Part shown: in pieces, positions 36,947 through 45,474 of the stretch | Layout of the letters: each line of letters opens with the position of its first letter | Position numbering within the stretch: position 1 is the first letter of the stretch | From: Lachnospiraceae bacterium | Lineage (GTDB): Bacteria > Bacillota > Clostridia > Lachnospirales > Lachnospiraceae | Direction of reading: 5' to 3' | Length of the DNA stretch: 64,000 bases | Assembly: GCA_017542245.1 (NCBI GenBank) | Contig: JAFXXN010000029.1 | Coordinates: 62,001-126,000 of the forward strand | Notes under the pieces: generated by a model | Seen by the model: only the letters and a program-made list of their open reading frames with translations | Databases searched by the model: none | Told to the model about the DNA's origin: nothing | Position numbers and translations under genes: made by a program

Positions 36947-39607
36947 ATGAAGAGTTTACGGGTAAAAATGACTATATTGATAGCACTGGTAGTTCTGGTG
37001 AGCTCCGGTGTTCTTTTGCTGTTCAGCTATCAGAGAGCGATGAACAGTATGTCTTCACAGCTTGAAATCAGTTACAGTATAGCAGCAGATAAGTATGCGC
37101 AGGAACTTACCGCACTCATAAATACCAATGCCACAATGATAGATACTATGGCTTCGGAACTTACCGTAACAAAACTTTTTGATAAAAGCTATGAGGAATT
37201 TCATTCATTCCTTAAGGTTTCATTTGATCTTTTGAATAAAAAAGGATACATGTACGATATATACTTTACATATCCGGATAATCATATGGCCTGTGCATCG
37301 GATTTTGTCGTAGACGGATCTATGGATTATGTTCATGACAGAGAATGGTATACAGTAGCTGCTGAGACCGGAGAAATTTTCTATTCCACCCCTTATCTTG
37401 ATTCGGATTCAGGGCTCCCTATCGTAACTATTTCAAAAGCGGTTTATACAGACGGTACGTTAAGAGGTGTACTGGCTGCGGATATATTTGTTAAGAATCT
37501 TGAAGAAATATTAAGTAAGGCCGAGGTAGAACCCGACAGTTATGCATTCCTTATAGATCAGAATATGGGAATGATCGTTCATCCGAATGAAGCCTATTCT
37601 TTTGACGATAAGCCTTTGGGAGTTCTGGATATATCGGACGCACAGTATGAAGAAGTTATTTCAAATATACAGTCCGGATCGAAGGATACCGTATACTTGA
37701 AAGATTATGACGGTGTAGTTCGCGGCTTTGTAATATCTAAAATGACAAACACCGGCTGGTATGTCGGTATTGCTACAAGTAAAGATGAGCTTATGCGCGG
37801 TGCCGGTGCATTGATCCGCGGATTTACAATTGCTGCAATAGCGGCGGTAGTTGTTGGCGGCTTAATAGCTGTATTCCTTGCATTCCTGATCGATAAGCTG
37901 ACCAGACAGCAACAGGAATATGAAGCAAAAATGCTTCGACTTGAAAAAATGGCCGCGGATGAGGCAAACAGGGCAAAGAGTGCATTCCTTGCCGATATGT
38001 CGCATGAGATCAGAACTCCGATCAACGCTATTCTTGGTATGAATGAGATGATAATGCGTGAGACCGGTGAAAAAGAAATCCTTGATTATTCTAAGAATAT
38101 TAAGAGCTCCGGTAATAACCTTCTGCAGCTGGTAAACAGCATTCTTGATTTCTCCAAAATCGAAGGCGGAAAAATGGAGATAATTCCGGTAAAATATAAA
38201 CTTGGAACGATGATCAATTATGTTGTTAACTCAGTAAAGGAAAGAGCTGCTTCAAAGAATCTTGAATTTATTGTAAGTGTAGACAGTAACCTTCCTTCGG
38301 AATTGTTTGGTGACGATACCCGTTTGGAACAGGTTACCCTGAATATTCTTTCCAACGCCGTTAAGTATACCGCTAAAGGGTATGTTAAACTTGTAGTCAA
38401 GGAAAATGAAAGAAAAGACGGTTCTGTTTTACTGTATGTCGGTGTTTCCGATACCGGTATAGGTATCAGGGAGGATGACATGGGACGTCTGTTTGAATCA
38501 TTTGAAAGACTTGATGTCGTCCAGAACAGGAATATTGAAGGAACAGGCCTCGGAATGGCTATCACTACGAGACTTCTTGAACTTATGGACAGTGAGTTAA
38601 AGGTAAAAAGTACGTATGGGACCGGTTCTGTATTTTCATTCGAAGTTTGGCAGAAGATAGAGGATGATACACCTATAGGAGATTACGAAAAGACAGTACC
38701 CGGCGTTGAAAAATTAAAGTCGTACAGGGAAAGTTTCCGTGCTCCCAAAGCAGATATTCTTATTGTGGATGATACCAGAATGAATATTTCGGTTATACTA
38801 AATTTGTTAAAGACGACCGAAGTTAAAATGGAATCTGCTGAAAACGGCAGCGATGCGATAAAGATGACTGAAAAGAAGCGATATGATGTGATACTTCTTG
38901 ATCAGCGTATGCCGGGTATGGATGGTGTTGAGACTCTTAAAGCTATTCAGGCGGATGAAAAGAATTTAAATTCCAAGACTCCTATCATTTGTCTTACGGC
39001 TGATGCAATAAGAGGCGCAAGGGAAAGATATCTTAAGGAAGGTTTTTCAGATTATCTTTCAAAACCTGTCGAAGGGGCCGAGCTTGAAGATATGCTTCTA
39101 AAGTATATTCCTAAAGAGAAAATAATAAAGACTTCCGACAACAGGAACGAAGAAATCGCTTCAGAGGAACCGGCTGATGAAGGAAAAGAGAAGGATATTC
39201 TTTTAGCTTTAAAGGAATTGGGACTTGATACGGAATCAGCCATGGATTATTGCCAAAATGATTTAGAATTCTATATTTCCGTGCTGAATGATTATATTGC
39301 AGATCATGAAACAAAGAAAGATAAACTTTCCAAGTTCTATAAACAGAAAAAATGGAATGATTATTCGATAATCGCCCATTCACTGAAAAGTACATCAAAA
39401 ACGATAGGGGCTTTGGAACTTTCGGAGAAGGCTGCATTTTTGGAAAAAGCTTCAAAAGAAAAGAAAGCGTCTGATGTTACAAAAGAGCATGAAAATGCTT
39501 TGAAAATGTATGAATCGCTTGTAAAAACGATAAGTGCCAAGATACCTAAAAAAGGAAACTCCGAAAAGGACGATGTGATAGAGTTTATTCCGGAAAATAA
39601 AGAGTAG
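36947..39607 (+). CDS. Cache-sensor hybrid histidine kinase with receiver and HPt domains
   Basis: An 886-residue protein. It has a transmembrane helix (8-28), an extracytoplasmic dCache-type sensor (about 30-280, with DREWYTVAAETGEIFYSTPY and GVLAADIFVKNL), a second helix (285-314), HisKA with MSHEIRTPINAILGM (His353), HATPase_c (NILSNAVKYT, DTGIGI, GTGLGMAI), a receiver with LLDQRMPGMDG (Asp652), and an HPt with HSLKSTSKTIG (His811). Its order from Cache to HPt equals the second half of the kinase at 4796, and motifs are very close, so the two are paralogues. No response regulator is adjacent. GAGGAATTGGGG precedes the ATG. The small-molecule ligand is unknown. Confidence 0.92.
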   Translation: MKSLRVKMTILIALVVLVSSGVLLLFSYQRAMNSMSSQLEISYSIAADKYAQELTALINTNATMIDTMASELTVTKLFDKSYEEFHSFLKVSFDLLNKKGYMYDIYFTYPDNHMACASDFVVDGSMDYVHDREWYTVAAETGEIFYSTPYLDSDSGLPIVTISKAVYTDGTLRGVLAADIFVKNLEEILSKAEVEPDSYAFLIDQNMGMIVHPNEAYSFDDKPLGVLDISDAQYEEVISNIQSGSKDTVYLKDYDGVVRGFVISKMTNTGWYVGIATSKDELMRGAGALIRGFTIAAIAAVVVGGLIAVFLAFLIDKLTRQQQEYEAKMLRLEKMAADEANRAKSAFLADMSHEIRTPINAILGMNEMIMRETGEKEILDYSKNIKSSGNNLLQLVNSILDFSKIEGGKMEIIPVKYKLGTMINYVVNSVKERAASKNLEFIVSVDSNLPSELFGDDTRLEQVTLNILSNAVKYTAKGYVKLVVKENERKDGSVLLYVGVSDTGIGIREDDMGRLFESFERLDVVQNRNIEGTGLGMAITTRLLELMDSELKVKSTYGTGSVFSFEVWQKIEDDTPIGDYEKTVPGVEKLKSYRESFRAPKADILIVDDTRMNISVILNLLKTTEVKMESAENGSDAIKMTEKKRYDVILLDQRMPGMDGVETLKAIQADEKNLNSKTPIICLTADAIRGARERYLKEGFSDYLSKPVEGAELEDMLLKYIPKEKIIKTSDNRNEEIASEEPADEGKEKDILLALKELGLDTESAMDYCQNDLEFYISVLNDYIADHETKKDKLSKFYKQKKWNDYSIIAHSLKSTSKTIGALELSEKAAFLEKASKEKKASDVTKEHENALKMYESLVKTISAKIPKKGNSEKDDVIEFIPENKE

Positions 39608-39646
39608 AATCTATCAATAATGTAATAATATAAAGTTCAAATTTTA

Positions 39647-39675
39647 TTGACAATTTCACAAAATTAGTTTATATT
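39647..39675 (+). promoter_or_regulatory. Consensus promoter for the cystatin-like secreted protein
   Basis: TTGACA at 39647-39652, a 17-base spacer and TATATT at 39670-39675. The ATG is about 85 bases further, leaving a leader of roughly 75 bases rich in A and T. Confidence 0.75.
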
Positions 39676-39760
39676 TTATGACAAGAGATAATCTATGTTG
39701 TTTTTTGCATAAGTTATTCTTTTAAACTTTTCAAAAAATCATAAAAACAGGAGGCATTTT

Positions 39761-40870
39761 ATGAAAAAAGGCAGAATTATCACAGCGCTTTTATTGGTTG
39801 CAGCTCTCTGCATCACGTCTTTAGTGATTCCTTCAAAGCAGGCAAAAGCGGATGAAGCAACGATCAAGATCACCACATCGGCTTTAAAGAAAGCTTCACC
39901 TACACTCAGTATTTCAGTAAACGGTATGACTATTCCTTTTATTAATGCAATGAGAGTAAAAGGTAAGTATCTTGGAGAAAAGACATATTTTGGCTATATC
40001 CCGATCGAGCCTATATGCAAATATCTGGGAGCTTCATTGGTTCAGAAGAAAAAGACCATAAAGATTACTACAGCTGACGGCATCACTCTTAAGTTCAAAG
40101 TAGGTAAAGACGGATATACACTTACAGTACCCGGTTTACCGGCTACGGAACCGCTCAAGTTTGGAAAGGCTGTAGATAAGGACGGTGTTGTATATGTTCC
40201 CGCAGACCTTTTTGTAAATATCGGTTCTTATATCGGATATGATATTTCATATGATGTAAGTAAGAAAGAACTTAAGCTTTATGTTAATGCAAATACTCCT
40301 GTAATTGAAGAACCTATTACAGGCGGCTGGGAAAATGCAGAATCACCTGTTATTTCCAAAAAGCTTAACAAGCTTATCAATAAAGCTGCTAAGAAACAGG
40401 TAGGTGTTGATATTGATCCTGTTGCCCTTCTTGCAACTCAGGTTGTAGCCGGAACAAACTATATGATTTTAAGCAGAGTTAAATATGTTGTTCCCGATGC
40501 AGTAGCTAATTATGTGATTGTTGTTCTTTATGAAGATCTTGAAGGAAATGCTGAATTTACAGATTTCGTGGAAACAGGAGTGGCTTCTCAGATCAACGAT
40601 CTTCCCGGTGGATGGTCACAGCCTTCTTCAGTAGCATTGGACAAAACTTATGAGAATTACTTCTTACAGGCTACAACAGATAATGACGGTGTTACATATA
40701 CACCTATCGCAGTAGTTGAAACTCAGATTGTTAACGGTGTTAATGTTTGTGTTTTCTGCTCGTGCAAAGCTGTAGTACCGGATGCTCCTACCGGTTATGC
40801 ATTTGTTTATATAAACGTTGATTTCTCAACAGGTAAAACATCTATTACCGGAATTGAAGCATGCAAATAA
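39761..40870 (+). CDS. Secreted protein with stalk (Cu-amine-oxidase N-like) domain and two cystatin-like repeats
   Basis: A 369-residue exported protein. The signal peptide ends near QAKADEA. Residues 40-185 resemble the copper amine oxidase N-terminal-like stalk domain (YIPIEPICKYLGASLVQ, VVYVPADLFVNIGSYIGYDI). Then come two related domains of about 90 residues. Each begins with GGW, has a predicted helix, a strand, and a cystatin-type first hairpin: LLATQVVAGTNYMIL in the first and VVETQIVNGVNVCVF in the second. Both then have VVPDA and a long final strand. QxVxG, the leading Gly-Gly and the 38-residue gap are cystatin hallmarks. I infer papain-like cysteine protease inhibition. A paralogue is at 58865. 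AGGAGG precedes the ATG, and it has its own promoter and terminator, so it is monocistronic. Confidence 0.8.
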   Translation: MKKGRIITALLLVAALCITSLVIPSKQAKADEATIKITTSALKKASPTLSISVNGMTIPFINAMRVKGKYLGEKTYFGYIPIEPICKYLGASLVQKKKTIKITTADGITLKFKVGKDGYTLTVPGLPATEPLKFGKAVDKDGVVYVPADLFVNIGSYIGYDISYDVSKKELKLYVNANTPVIEEPITGGWENAESPVISKKLNKLINKAAKKQVGVDIDPVALLATQVVAGTNYMILSRVKYVVPDAVANYVIVVLYEDLEGNAEFTDFVETGVASQINDLPGGWSQPSSVALDKTYENYFLQATTDNDGVTYTPIAVVETQIVNGVNVCVFCSCKAVVPDAPTGYAFVYINVDFSTGKTSITGIEACK

Positions 40871-40890
40871 GTAATTAAATACATTTTTTT

Positions 40891-40930
40891 AACGCCACGG
40901 AGCTAAAATCTTCGTGGCGTTATTTTTTTT
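40891..40930. terminator. Bidirectional-looking terminator after the cystatin-like gene
   Basis: AACGCCACG at 40891-40899 pairs with CGTGGCGTT at 40913-40921, with a T-run before (40884-40890) and after (40923-40930). Confidence 0.92.
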
Positions 40931-40938
40931 GAAAAATC

Positions 40939-40967
40939 TTGCAGTAGATTTAAATTTTTGGTATGAT
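40939..40967 (+). promoter_or_regulatory. Promoter for the vWA/zinc-ribbon gene
   Basis: TTGCAG at 40939-40944, a 17-base spacer and TATGAT at 40962-40967, with TGG directly before the -10. The ATG is at 41031. Confidence 0.72.
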
Positions 40968-41030
40968 AACAAAATAGAAGATGCGGAGCATCGCAATAAA
41001 ATGTTTTTAGATGAAAGGAAGGTACAGGTA

Positions 41031-43166
41031 ATGGATGTAAAGGGGATTATCCTTGGTGATTATGATTTGAAAATGCAGTATGAATACTTTATTTCTTTAG
41101 GTTACGGAGAAAAGGCTTCTTGTGTTCTTACAATTTCAAATTATGGAATGAGAGATACAGCTGAATTCTTTAAAAGCTTTCCGGAAAAGAATATTCTGGA
41201 CAGTGTATATGATTATTTTGCGGAAAGCGATGAAAAATCAATCAGGGATGCCATTTTTTCTAAGTTAGGAAAAAATAGAAATATGGGTTTTAGGGAGGAT
41301 GCCTTTGTGGGCGGCGCCATGTCTCCGGCTTCTATGGGAATGGCATCACCTATGATGGGCCAGGCTATGGTTTCTCAGGCGATGATGTCTCAGCCAATGA
41401 TGGCGCAGGCAAGAGCAGCCTCTCCCGTGATGGGATTGGCAGCCATGGCAGGAGCAAGCTCCAATATGGCATCGGGTTTCATGCAGGCCCCTTCAGCAAA
41501 CGGAGCTGCTATGTTTATGAAACCGGATCCGAATCTTATTGCAACAGATTCATATGAGGTTATAGAAGAAAAAGACGCAAAGTCGGTTCTCACCTCACCT
41601 ACATCAACATTCAGGATGACAACCAGTACTGCTTCTGTAGGTATGTTGTTAAATCAGATACGTAACGGAAGAAAAATCAGCATGTCCCAGGTCAGGATTG
41701 AAGAACTTTTAAACTATTTTGATTATGATAAGGAAGTATGGCCGGAAAAAGACAGAAAACAGTTCAAAATAGATACAGAAATGATGGATAAGGGTGAAGG
41801 ACGTAAGATACTTTATATCAATGTTCAGGCTGACGATACACCGAAAGAACATCAGAATGTTGTTCTGCTTCTTGATACATCCGGCAGTATGTCTTCAAAT
41901 AAAGATGTGACAAAAGAAACAATTGCTACGATCATTTCAAAATTAAAAGAAAATGACGTTATAAGTCTTATTACTTATAGTTCACAGGATCATACAATCT
42001 TTACAAATCACGTTATAGGTGACATAAAAGACAGAGAAGATCTCATGGGAAGCATCCTTAAAATAGAGATAAACGGATGTACCAATGGTTCCGCCGGTAT
42101 TGAAACAGCTTATTCTCTCGGAGAAAAGACCTATAAAGACGGATGGAGCAATCAGGTAATCCTTATGACTGATGGAGATCTTAACTTTGGCGTTACAGCT
42201 AAGGACGGCTTAAGGAGCCTTATTGAAGAAAAGAAGAAAACAGGAATGTTCCTTTCGGTTATAGGAACAGGACTCTATAACTATAAAGATGACAAGCTTG
42301 AAATCTTGAGTAAATACGGAAACGGAACATATTGTGTTGTTAACGATCTTGAAGATGTAAAGGAAAGCATAAACAAGAAATATGTAAGTCTTACAAATAT
42401 TGTAGCAAAAGATGTTAAGGCTCAGGTAGAGTTTAATCCTAAGTATGTTAAGGCCTACAGGCTTCTAGGGTATGAGAACAGGACCTTGAATCATGAGGAT
42501 TTCAGAAACGATGATGTTGTTTCCGAGCCGTATGGTGCAGGCGGACAGGGTGTTGCTCTTTATGAGCTGTTTATGGGTGACGCGACAGAAAGCCCTTCTG
42601 AGACTCTCAAGTACCAGAAAATGCAGCCTAATGAATATCAGGAGATCGGTACAGTAAGTGTCAGGTTCAAAAATTACTTAAGTGATGAGTCGGAAGAAAT
42701 ATCAGAGATAATTCCTGCTGAACTTTCCGGAAGCAGAAATGTAAAAACAGCATACCTGCTGTATTGCCTGTCTGAGAAGCTGAGAGGTTCAAATAAGCTG
42801 GATGTGGATGATTTTAAATATCTGGCATCCATGCTCAACGATGATAAATATACAGAACTGATAAGTGATAAAGATGAGGTATTTGCCAAGCTTTTTGAAG
42901 GAGTTAAAAAAGAAGCTTTGACGAAAAAAGAAGAAAAAACACCTACACCAAATCCTTTTGGAGGAACGATCTATGATAATTCTTTAAAACCCGGGGTCAA
43001 TACAGGTATGATAGGTATGATGGGCATGATGGGAACGCTGGGGACGAATAATGCCGGGGGACAGGCTCAGAGTACACAGGAACCTAAAGAAGGAGAGTGG
43101 AAATGTATCTGCGGACAGGTAAATGCAGGAAAGTTCTGTGCAAATTGCGGGGCTCCCAGAATTTAA
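41031..43166 (+). CDS. von Willebrand factor A domain protein (YfbK-like) with C-terminal zinc ribbon
   Basis: A 711-residue protein without a signal peptide. The N-terminal 85 residues are helical (FISLGYGEKASCVLTISNYG). Residues 95-165 are Met/Ala/Gln-rich. Residues 200-250 contain VRIEELLNYFDYD, typical of YfbK-type vWA proteins. The vWA domain then has the MIDAS motif LLLDTSGSMSS (about residue 282), with TNGSAGIETAY and LMTDGDLNFG completing metal binding. A beta-rich domain follows, and the end is a zinc ribbon, CICGQVNAGKFCANCG. It probably binds a protein partner through Mg2+ in the cytoplasm. The start at 41031 is chosen for AAGGAAGG upstream. The frame further upstream runs into the terminator. 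Confidence 0.87.
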   Translation: MDVKGIILGDYDLKMQYEYFISLGYGEKASCVLTISNYGMRDTAEFFKSFPEKNILDSVYDYFAESDEKSIRDAIFSKLGKNRNMGFREDAFVGGAMSPASMGMASPMMGQAMVSQAMMSQPMMAQARAASPVMGLAAMAGASSNMASGFMQAPSANGAAMFMKPDPNLIATDSYEVIEEKDAKSVLTSPTSTFRMTTSTASVGMLLNQIRNGRKISMSQVRIEELLNYFDYDKEVWPEKDRKQFKIDTEMMDKGEGRKILYINVQADDTPKEHQNVVLLLDTSGSMSSNKDVTKETIATIISKLKENDVISLITYSSQDHTIFTNHVIGDIKDREDLMGSILKIEINGCTNGSAGIETAYSLGEKTYKDGWSNQVILMTDGDLNFGVTAKDGLRSLIEEKKKTGMFLSVIGTGLYNYKDDKLEILSKYGNGTYCVVNDLEDVKESINKKYVSLTNIVAKDVKAQVEFNPKYVKAYRLLGYENRTLNHEDFRNDDVVSEPYGAGGQGVALYELFMGDATESPSETLKYQKMQPNEYQEIGTVSVRFKNYLSDESEEISEIIPAELSGSRNVKTAYLLYCLSEKLRGSNKLDVDDFKYLASMLNDDKYTELISDKDEVFAKLFEGVKKEALTKKEEKTPTPNPFGGTIYDNSLKPGVNTGMIGMMGMMGTLGTNNAGGQAQSTQEPKEGEWKCICGQVNAGKFCANCGAPRI

Positions 43167-43220
43167 TGTAAGCAAAAACATCAAATAACTGATTTTTAAG
43201 AAATTTTTCACAAAAAATAG

Positions 43221-43249
43221 TTGTATTTTTTGAAAAAATTTAGTAAAAT
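43221..43249 (+). promoter_or_regulatory. Promoter for the EF-G-like gene
   Basis: TTGTAT at 43221-43226, a 17-base spacer and TAAAAT at 43244-43249, about 41 bases before the ATG at 43291. Confidence 0.65.
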
Positions 43250-43290
43250 AGTAAAAGCGGTTTTAAAAAATGTATTGGAGGAATTTTTAA

Positions 43291-45396
43291 ATGAACACCT
43301 ATAAGAGCGAAGCGATTCGTAACGTAGCTATTTTAGGACATGGCGGATGTGGTAAGACCACTCTTGTTGAGGCCATTGCACTTACTAAGGGTATCATCTC
43401 ACGTCAGGGACGTGTTGAAGAGGGAAATACCATTAGTGACTATGATAAAGAAGAAATCAAACGTACATTCTCTATCAGTACTTCACTTATTCCTATAGAG
43501 CATGACGGTATCAAGATTAATTTCCTTGACTGTCCCGGATATTTCGATTTCGTCGGAGAAGTTGAAGAAGCACTTGATGCTGCCGGAGCAGCAATCATCG
43601 TAGTAAATGCTAAGGCAGGAGTTGAAGTTGGAACCATTAAGGCATGGGAACTCTGCGAAAAGAAGAAACTTCCCAGAATGTTTTTTGTAACAGCTATGGA
43701 TGATCCTAATGCAAACTTTGCAAACGTTGTAGAGCAGCTGACCGAGAATTTCGGTACAAAGATTGCTCCTTTCCATACACCTTTCTTCGAGAATGAGAAG
43801 TTTGTCGGCTTTGTTAACGTTGTTAAGATGGGCGGAAGAAAATTCACTAAGGGCAGTGAGTATACAGAGTGTGAAATCCCTGCTTCCGTAAAAGATGATG
43901 TTGAACTTTGCCGTCATGATCTTATCGAAGCTATTGCTGAATCAAGCGAAGAACTTATGGAGAAATATTTCGCAGAGGAAGAGTTTACTCAGGAAGAAAT
44001 CGATACAGCTCTTCATGCTACAGTATTTGACGGAAGCACAGTTCCTGTTCTTGCAGGTGCAGCTATTAACCAGCAGGGTACAGTTATGCTGCTTAACGCT
44101 ATCAAGTCATATCTTCCTTCACCTCTTAACCATAAGGTTATCGGTAAGAATGTTAAGGACGATTCTGAATTTGCAGCAAACTATGACATTAATAAGCCTA
44201 TGACTGCAAAGGTATTTAAGACCATCGTTGATCCTTTCATCGGTAAGTATTCACTTATAAAGGTTTGCTCCGGTGTTCTTACATCAGACGCTGTTATATA
44301 CAATTCAGACAAGGATACTGAAGAAAAACTTTCACGTCTTTACATTCTTCGCGGAAAAGAGACTATCGAAGTTAAAGAACTTAACCCCGGTGATATCGGC
44401 GCTATAGGTAAGCTTTCAAATACCCAGACCGGTGATACATTATCTACAAAAGCTAATCCTGTTGTATTCCCGAGAGCAGAGTACAGCATTCCTTATGAAT
44501 ATAAGAAGGTTGATACAAAGAACAAGGGTGATGAAGATAAATTTGCTCAGGCAATGAGTAAGCTTTGTGAAGAAGACAGAACATTAAAGATGGTTCTTGA
44601 TAAAGAAAACCGTCAGACTCTTATTTACGGAATCGGCGGACAGCAGCTTGATATTGTTGTAAGTAAGCTTCAGCAGCGTTATAAAGTAGAAGTTGAACTT
44701 TCAAAGCCCAGAGTTCCTTATCGCGAGACCATAAGGAAGAAGGTTGAAAAACAGGGTAAGTATAAGAAGCAGTCAGGCGGACATGGACAGTACGGTGATG
44801 TTCATATGAGATTCGAGCCTTTAGGCGATATGGAGAAGTCATATGAGTTCGCCGAAGAGATCGTCGGCGGCGTAGTTCCTAAGAACTTCTTCCCTGCAGT
44901 AGAAAAAGGACTTGCTGAGTCAGTCCTTAAGGGACCTCTTGCAGGATATCCCGTTGTAGGACTTAAGGCTACTCTGTTCTATGGCTCATATCATCCTGTA
45001 GATTCTTCAGAAATGGCATTCAAGCAGGCTGCACGTCTTGCATTCAAGGCTGCTTTCACAGATCCCAAAGAGAACTGTAATCCCTGCCTGTTAGAGCCCA
45101 TCGTTTCCATGAAGGTTCTTGTACCCGATAAGTTCACCGGTGATATCATGGGTGATTTAAATAAGCGTAGAGGCCGTGTTCTTGGTATGAACCCTGTTGC
45201 AGGCGGCAAGCAGGAGATCATGGCTGATGTTCCGTTAGCAGAGCTTTACGGATATTCTACAGACCTTCGTTCCATGACCGGTGGTATCGGTGATTACTCA
45301 TATACTATCGATCGTTATGAGCAGGCTCCTGCAGATGTACAGGCTAAGGTTGTTGAGGAAGCAGCTAAGTACATGACTGAAGAGGAAGAGGCATAA
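43291..45396 (+). CDS. Elongation factor G-like translational GTPase (EF-G paralogue)
   Basis: A 701-residue protein with the five EF-G domains. The G1 loop reads LGHGGCGKTTL instead of AHIDAGKTT, G3 is DCPGYFDF, and the G4 region is FVTAMDDPNA where classic EF-G has NKMD. The later RVPYRETIRKKVEKQGKYKKQSGG part is domain IV entry (RVPYRETIRKK, KYKKQSGGHGQYGDV) and MNPVAGGKQEIMADVPLAELYGY is domain V (cited in part as GRVLGMNPVAGGKQEIMADV). This pattern fits the second EF-G type found in Clostridia rather than the str-operon fusA. Possible roles are recycling or a special translocation step. Codon use is strongly biased, suggesting high expression. GGAGGAA precedes the ATG. A terminator follows. 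Confidence 0.9.
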   Translation: MNTYKSEAIRNVAILGHGGCGKTTLVEAIALTKGIISRQGRVEEGNTISDYDKEEIKRTFSISTSLIPIEHDGIKINFLDCPGYFDFVGEVEEALDAAGAAIIVVNAKAGVEVGTIKAWELCEKKKLPRMFFVTAMDDPNANFANVVEQLTENFGTKIAPFHTPFFENEKFVGFVNVVKMGGRKFTKGSEYTECEIPASVKDDVELCRHDLIEAIAESSEELMEKYFAEEEFTQEEIDTALHATVFDGSTVPVLAGAAINQQGTVMLLNAIKSYLPSPLNHKVIGKNVKDDSEFAANYDINKPMTAKVFKTIVDPFIGKYSLIKVCSGVLTSDAVIYNSDKDTEEKLSRLYILRGKETIEVKELNPGDIGAIGKLSNTQTGDTLSTKANPVVFPRAEYSIPYEYKKVDTKNKGDEDKFAQAMSKLCEEDRTLKMVLDKENRQTLIYGIGGQQLDIVVSKLQQRYKVEVELSKPRVPYRETIRKKVEKQGKYKKQSGGHGQYGDVHMRFEPLGDMEKSYEFAEEIVGGVVPKNFFPAVEKGLAESVLKGPLAGYPVVGLKATLFYGSYHPVDSSEMAFKQAARLAFKAAFTDPKENCNPCLLEPIVSMKVLVPDKFTGDIMGDLNKRRGRVLGMNPVAGGKQEIMADVPLAELYGYSTDLRSMTGGIGDYSYTIDRYEQAPADVQAKVVEEAAKYMTEEEEA

Positions 45397-45419
45397 TATA
45401 TACATTGTGGTCATTTAAA

Positions 45420-45456
45420 GGAAAGCCCGCAAACTATTGGCGGGCTTCCTGTTTTG
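45420..45456 (+). terminator. Terminator after the EF-G-like gene
   Basis: AAGCCCGC at 45423-45430 pairs with GCGGGCTT at 45440-45447 around AAACTATTG, followed by CCTGTTTTG. The T-tract is short. Confidence 0.75.
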
Positions 45457-45474
45457 TATTGAGAGGATATTTTG

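Noticed and set aside
40914..41030. Upstream extension of the vWA gene
   Set aside because: It starts inside a terminator and lies upstream of a good promoter and ribosome site.
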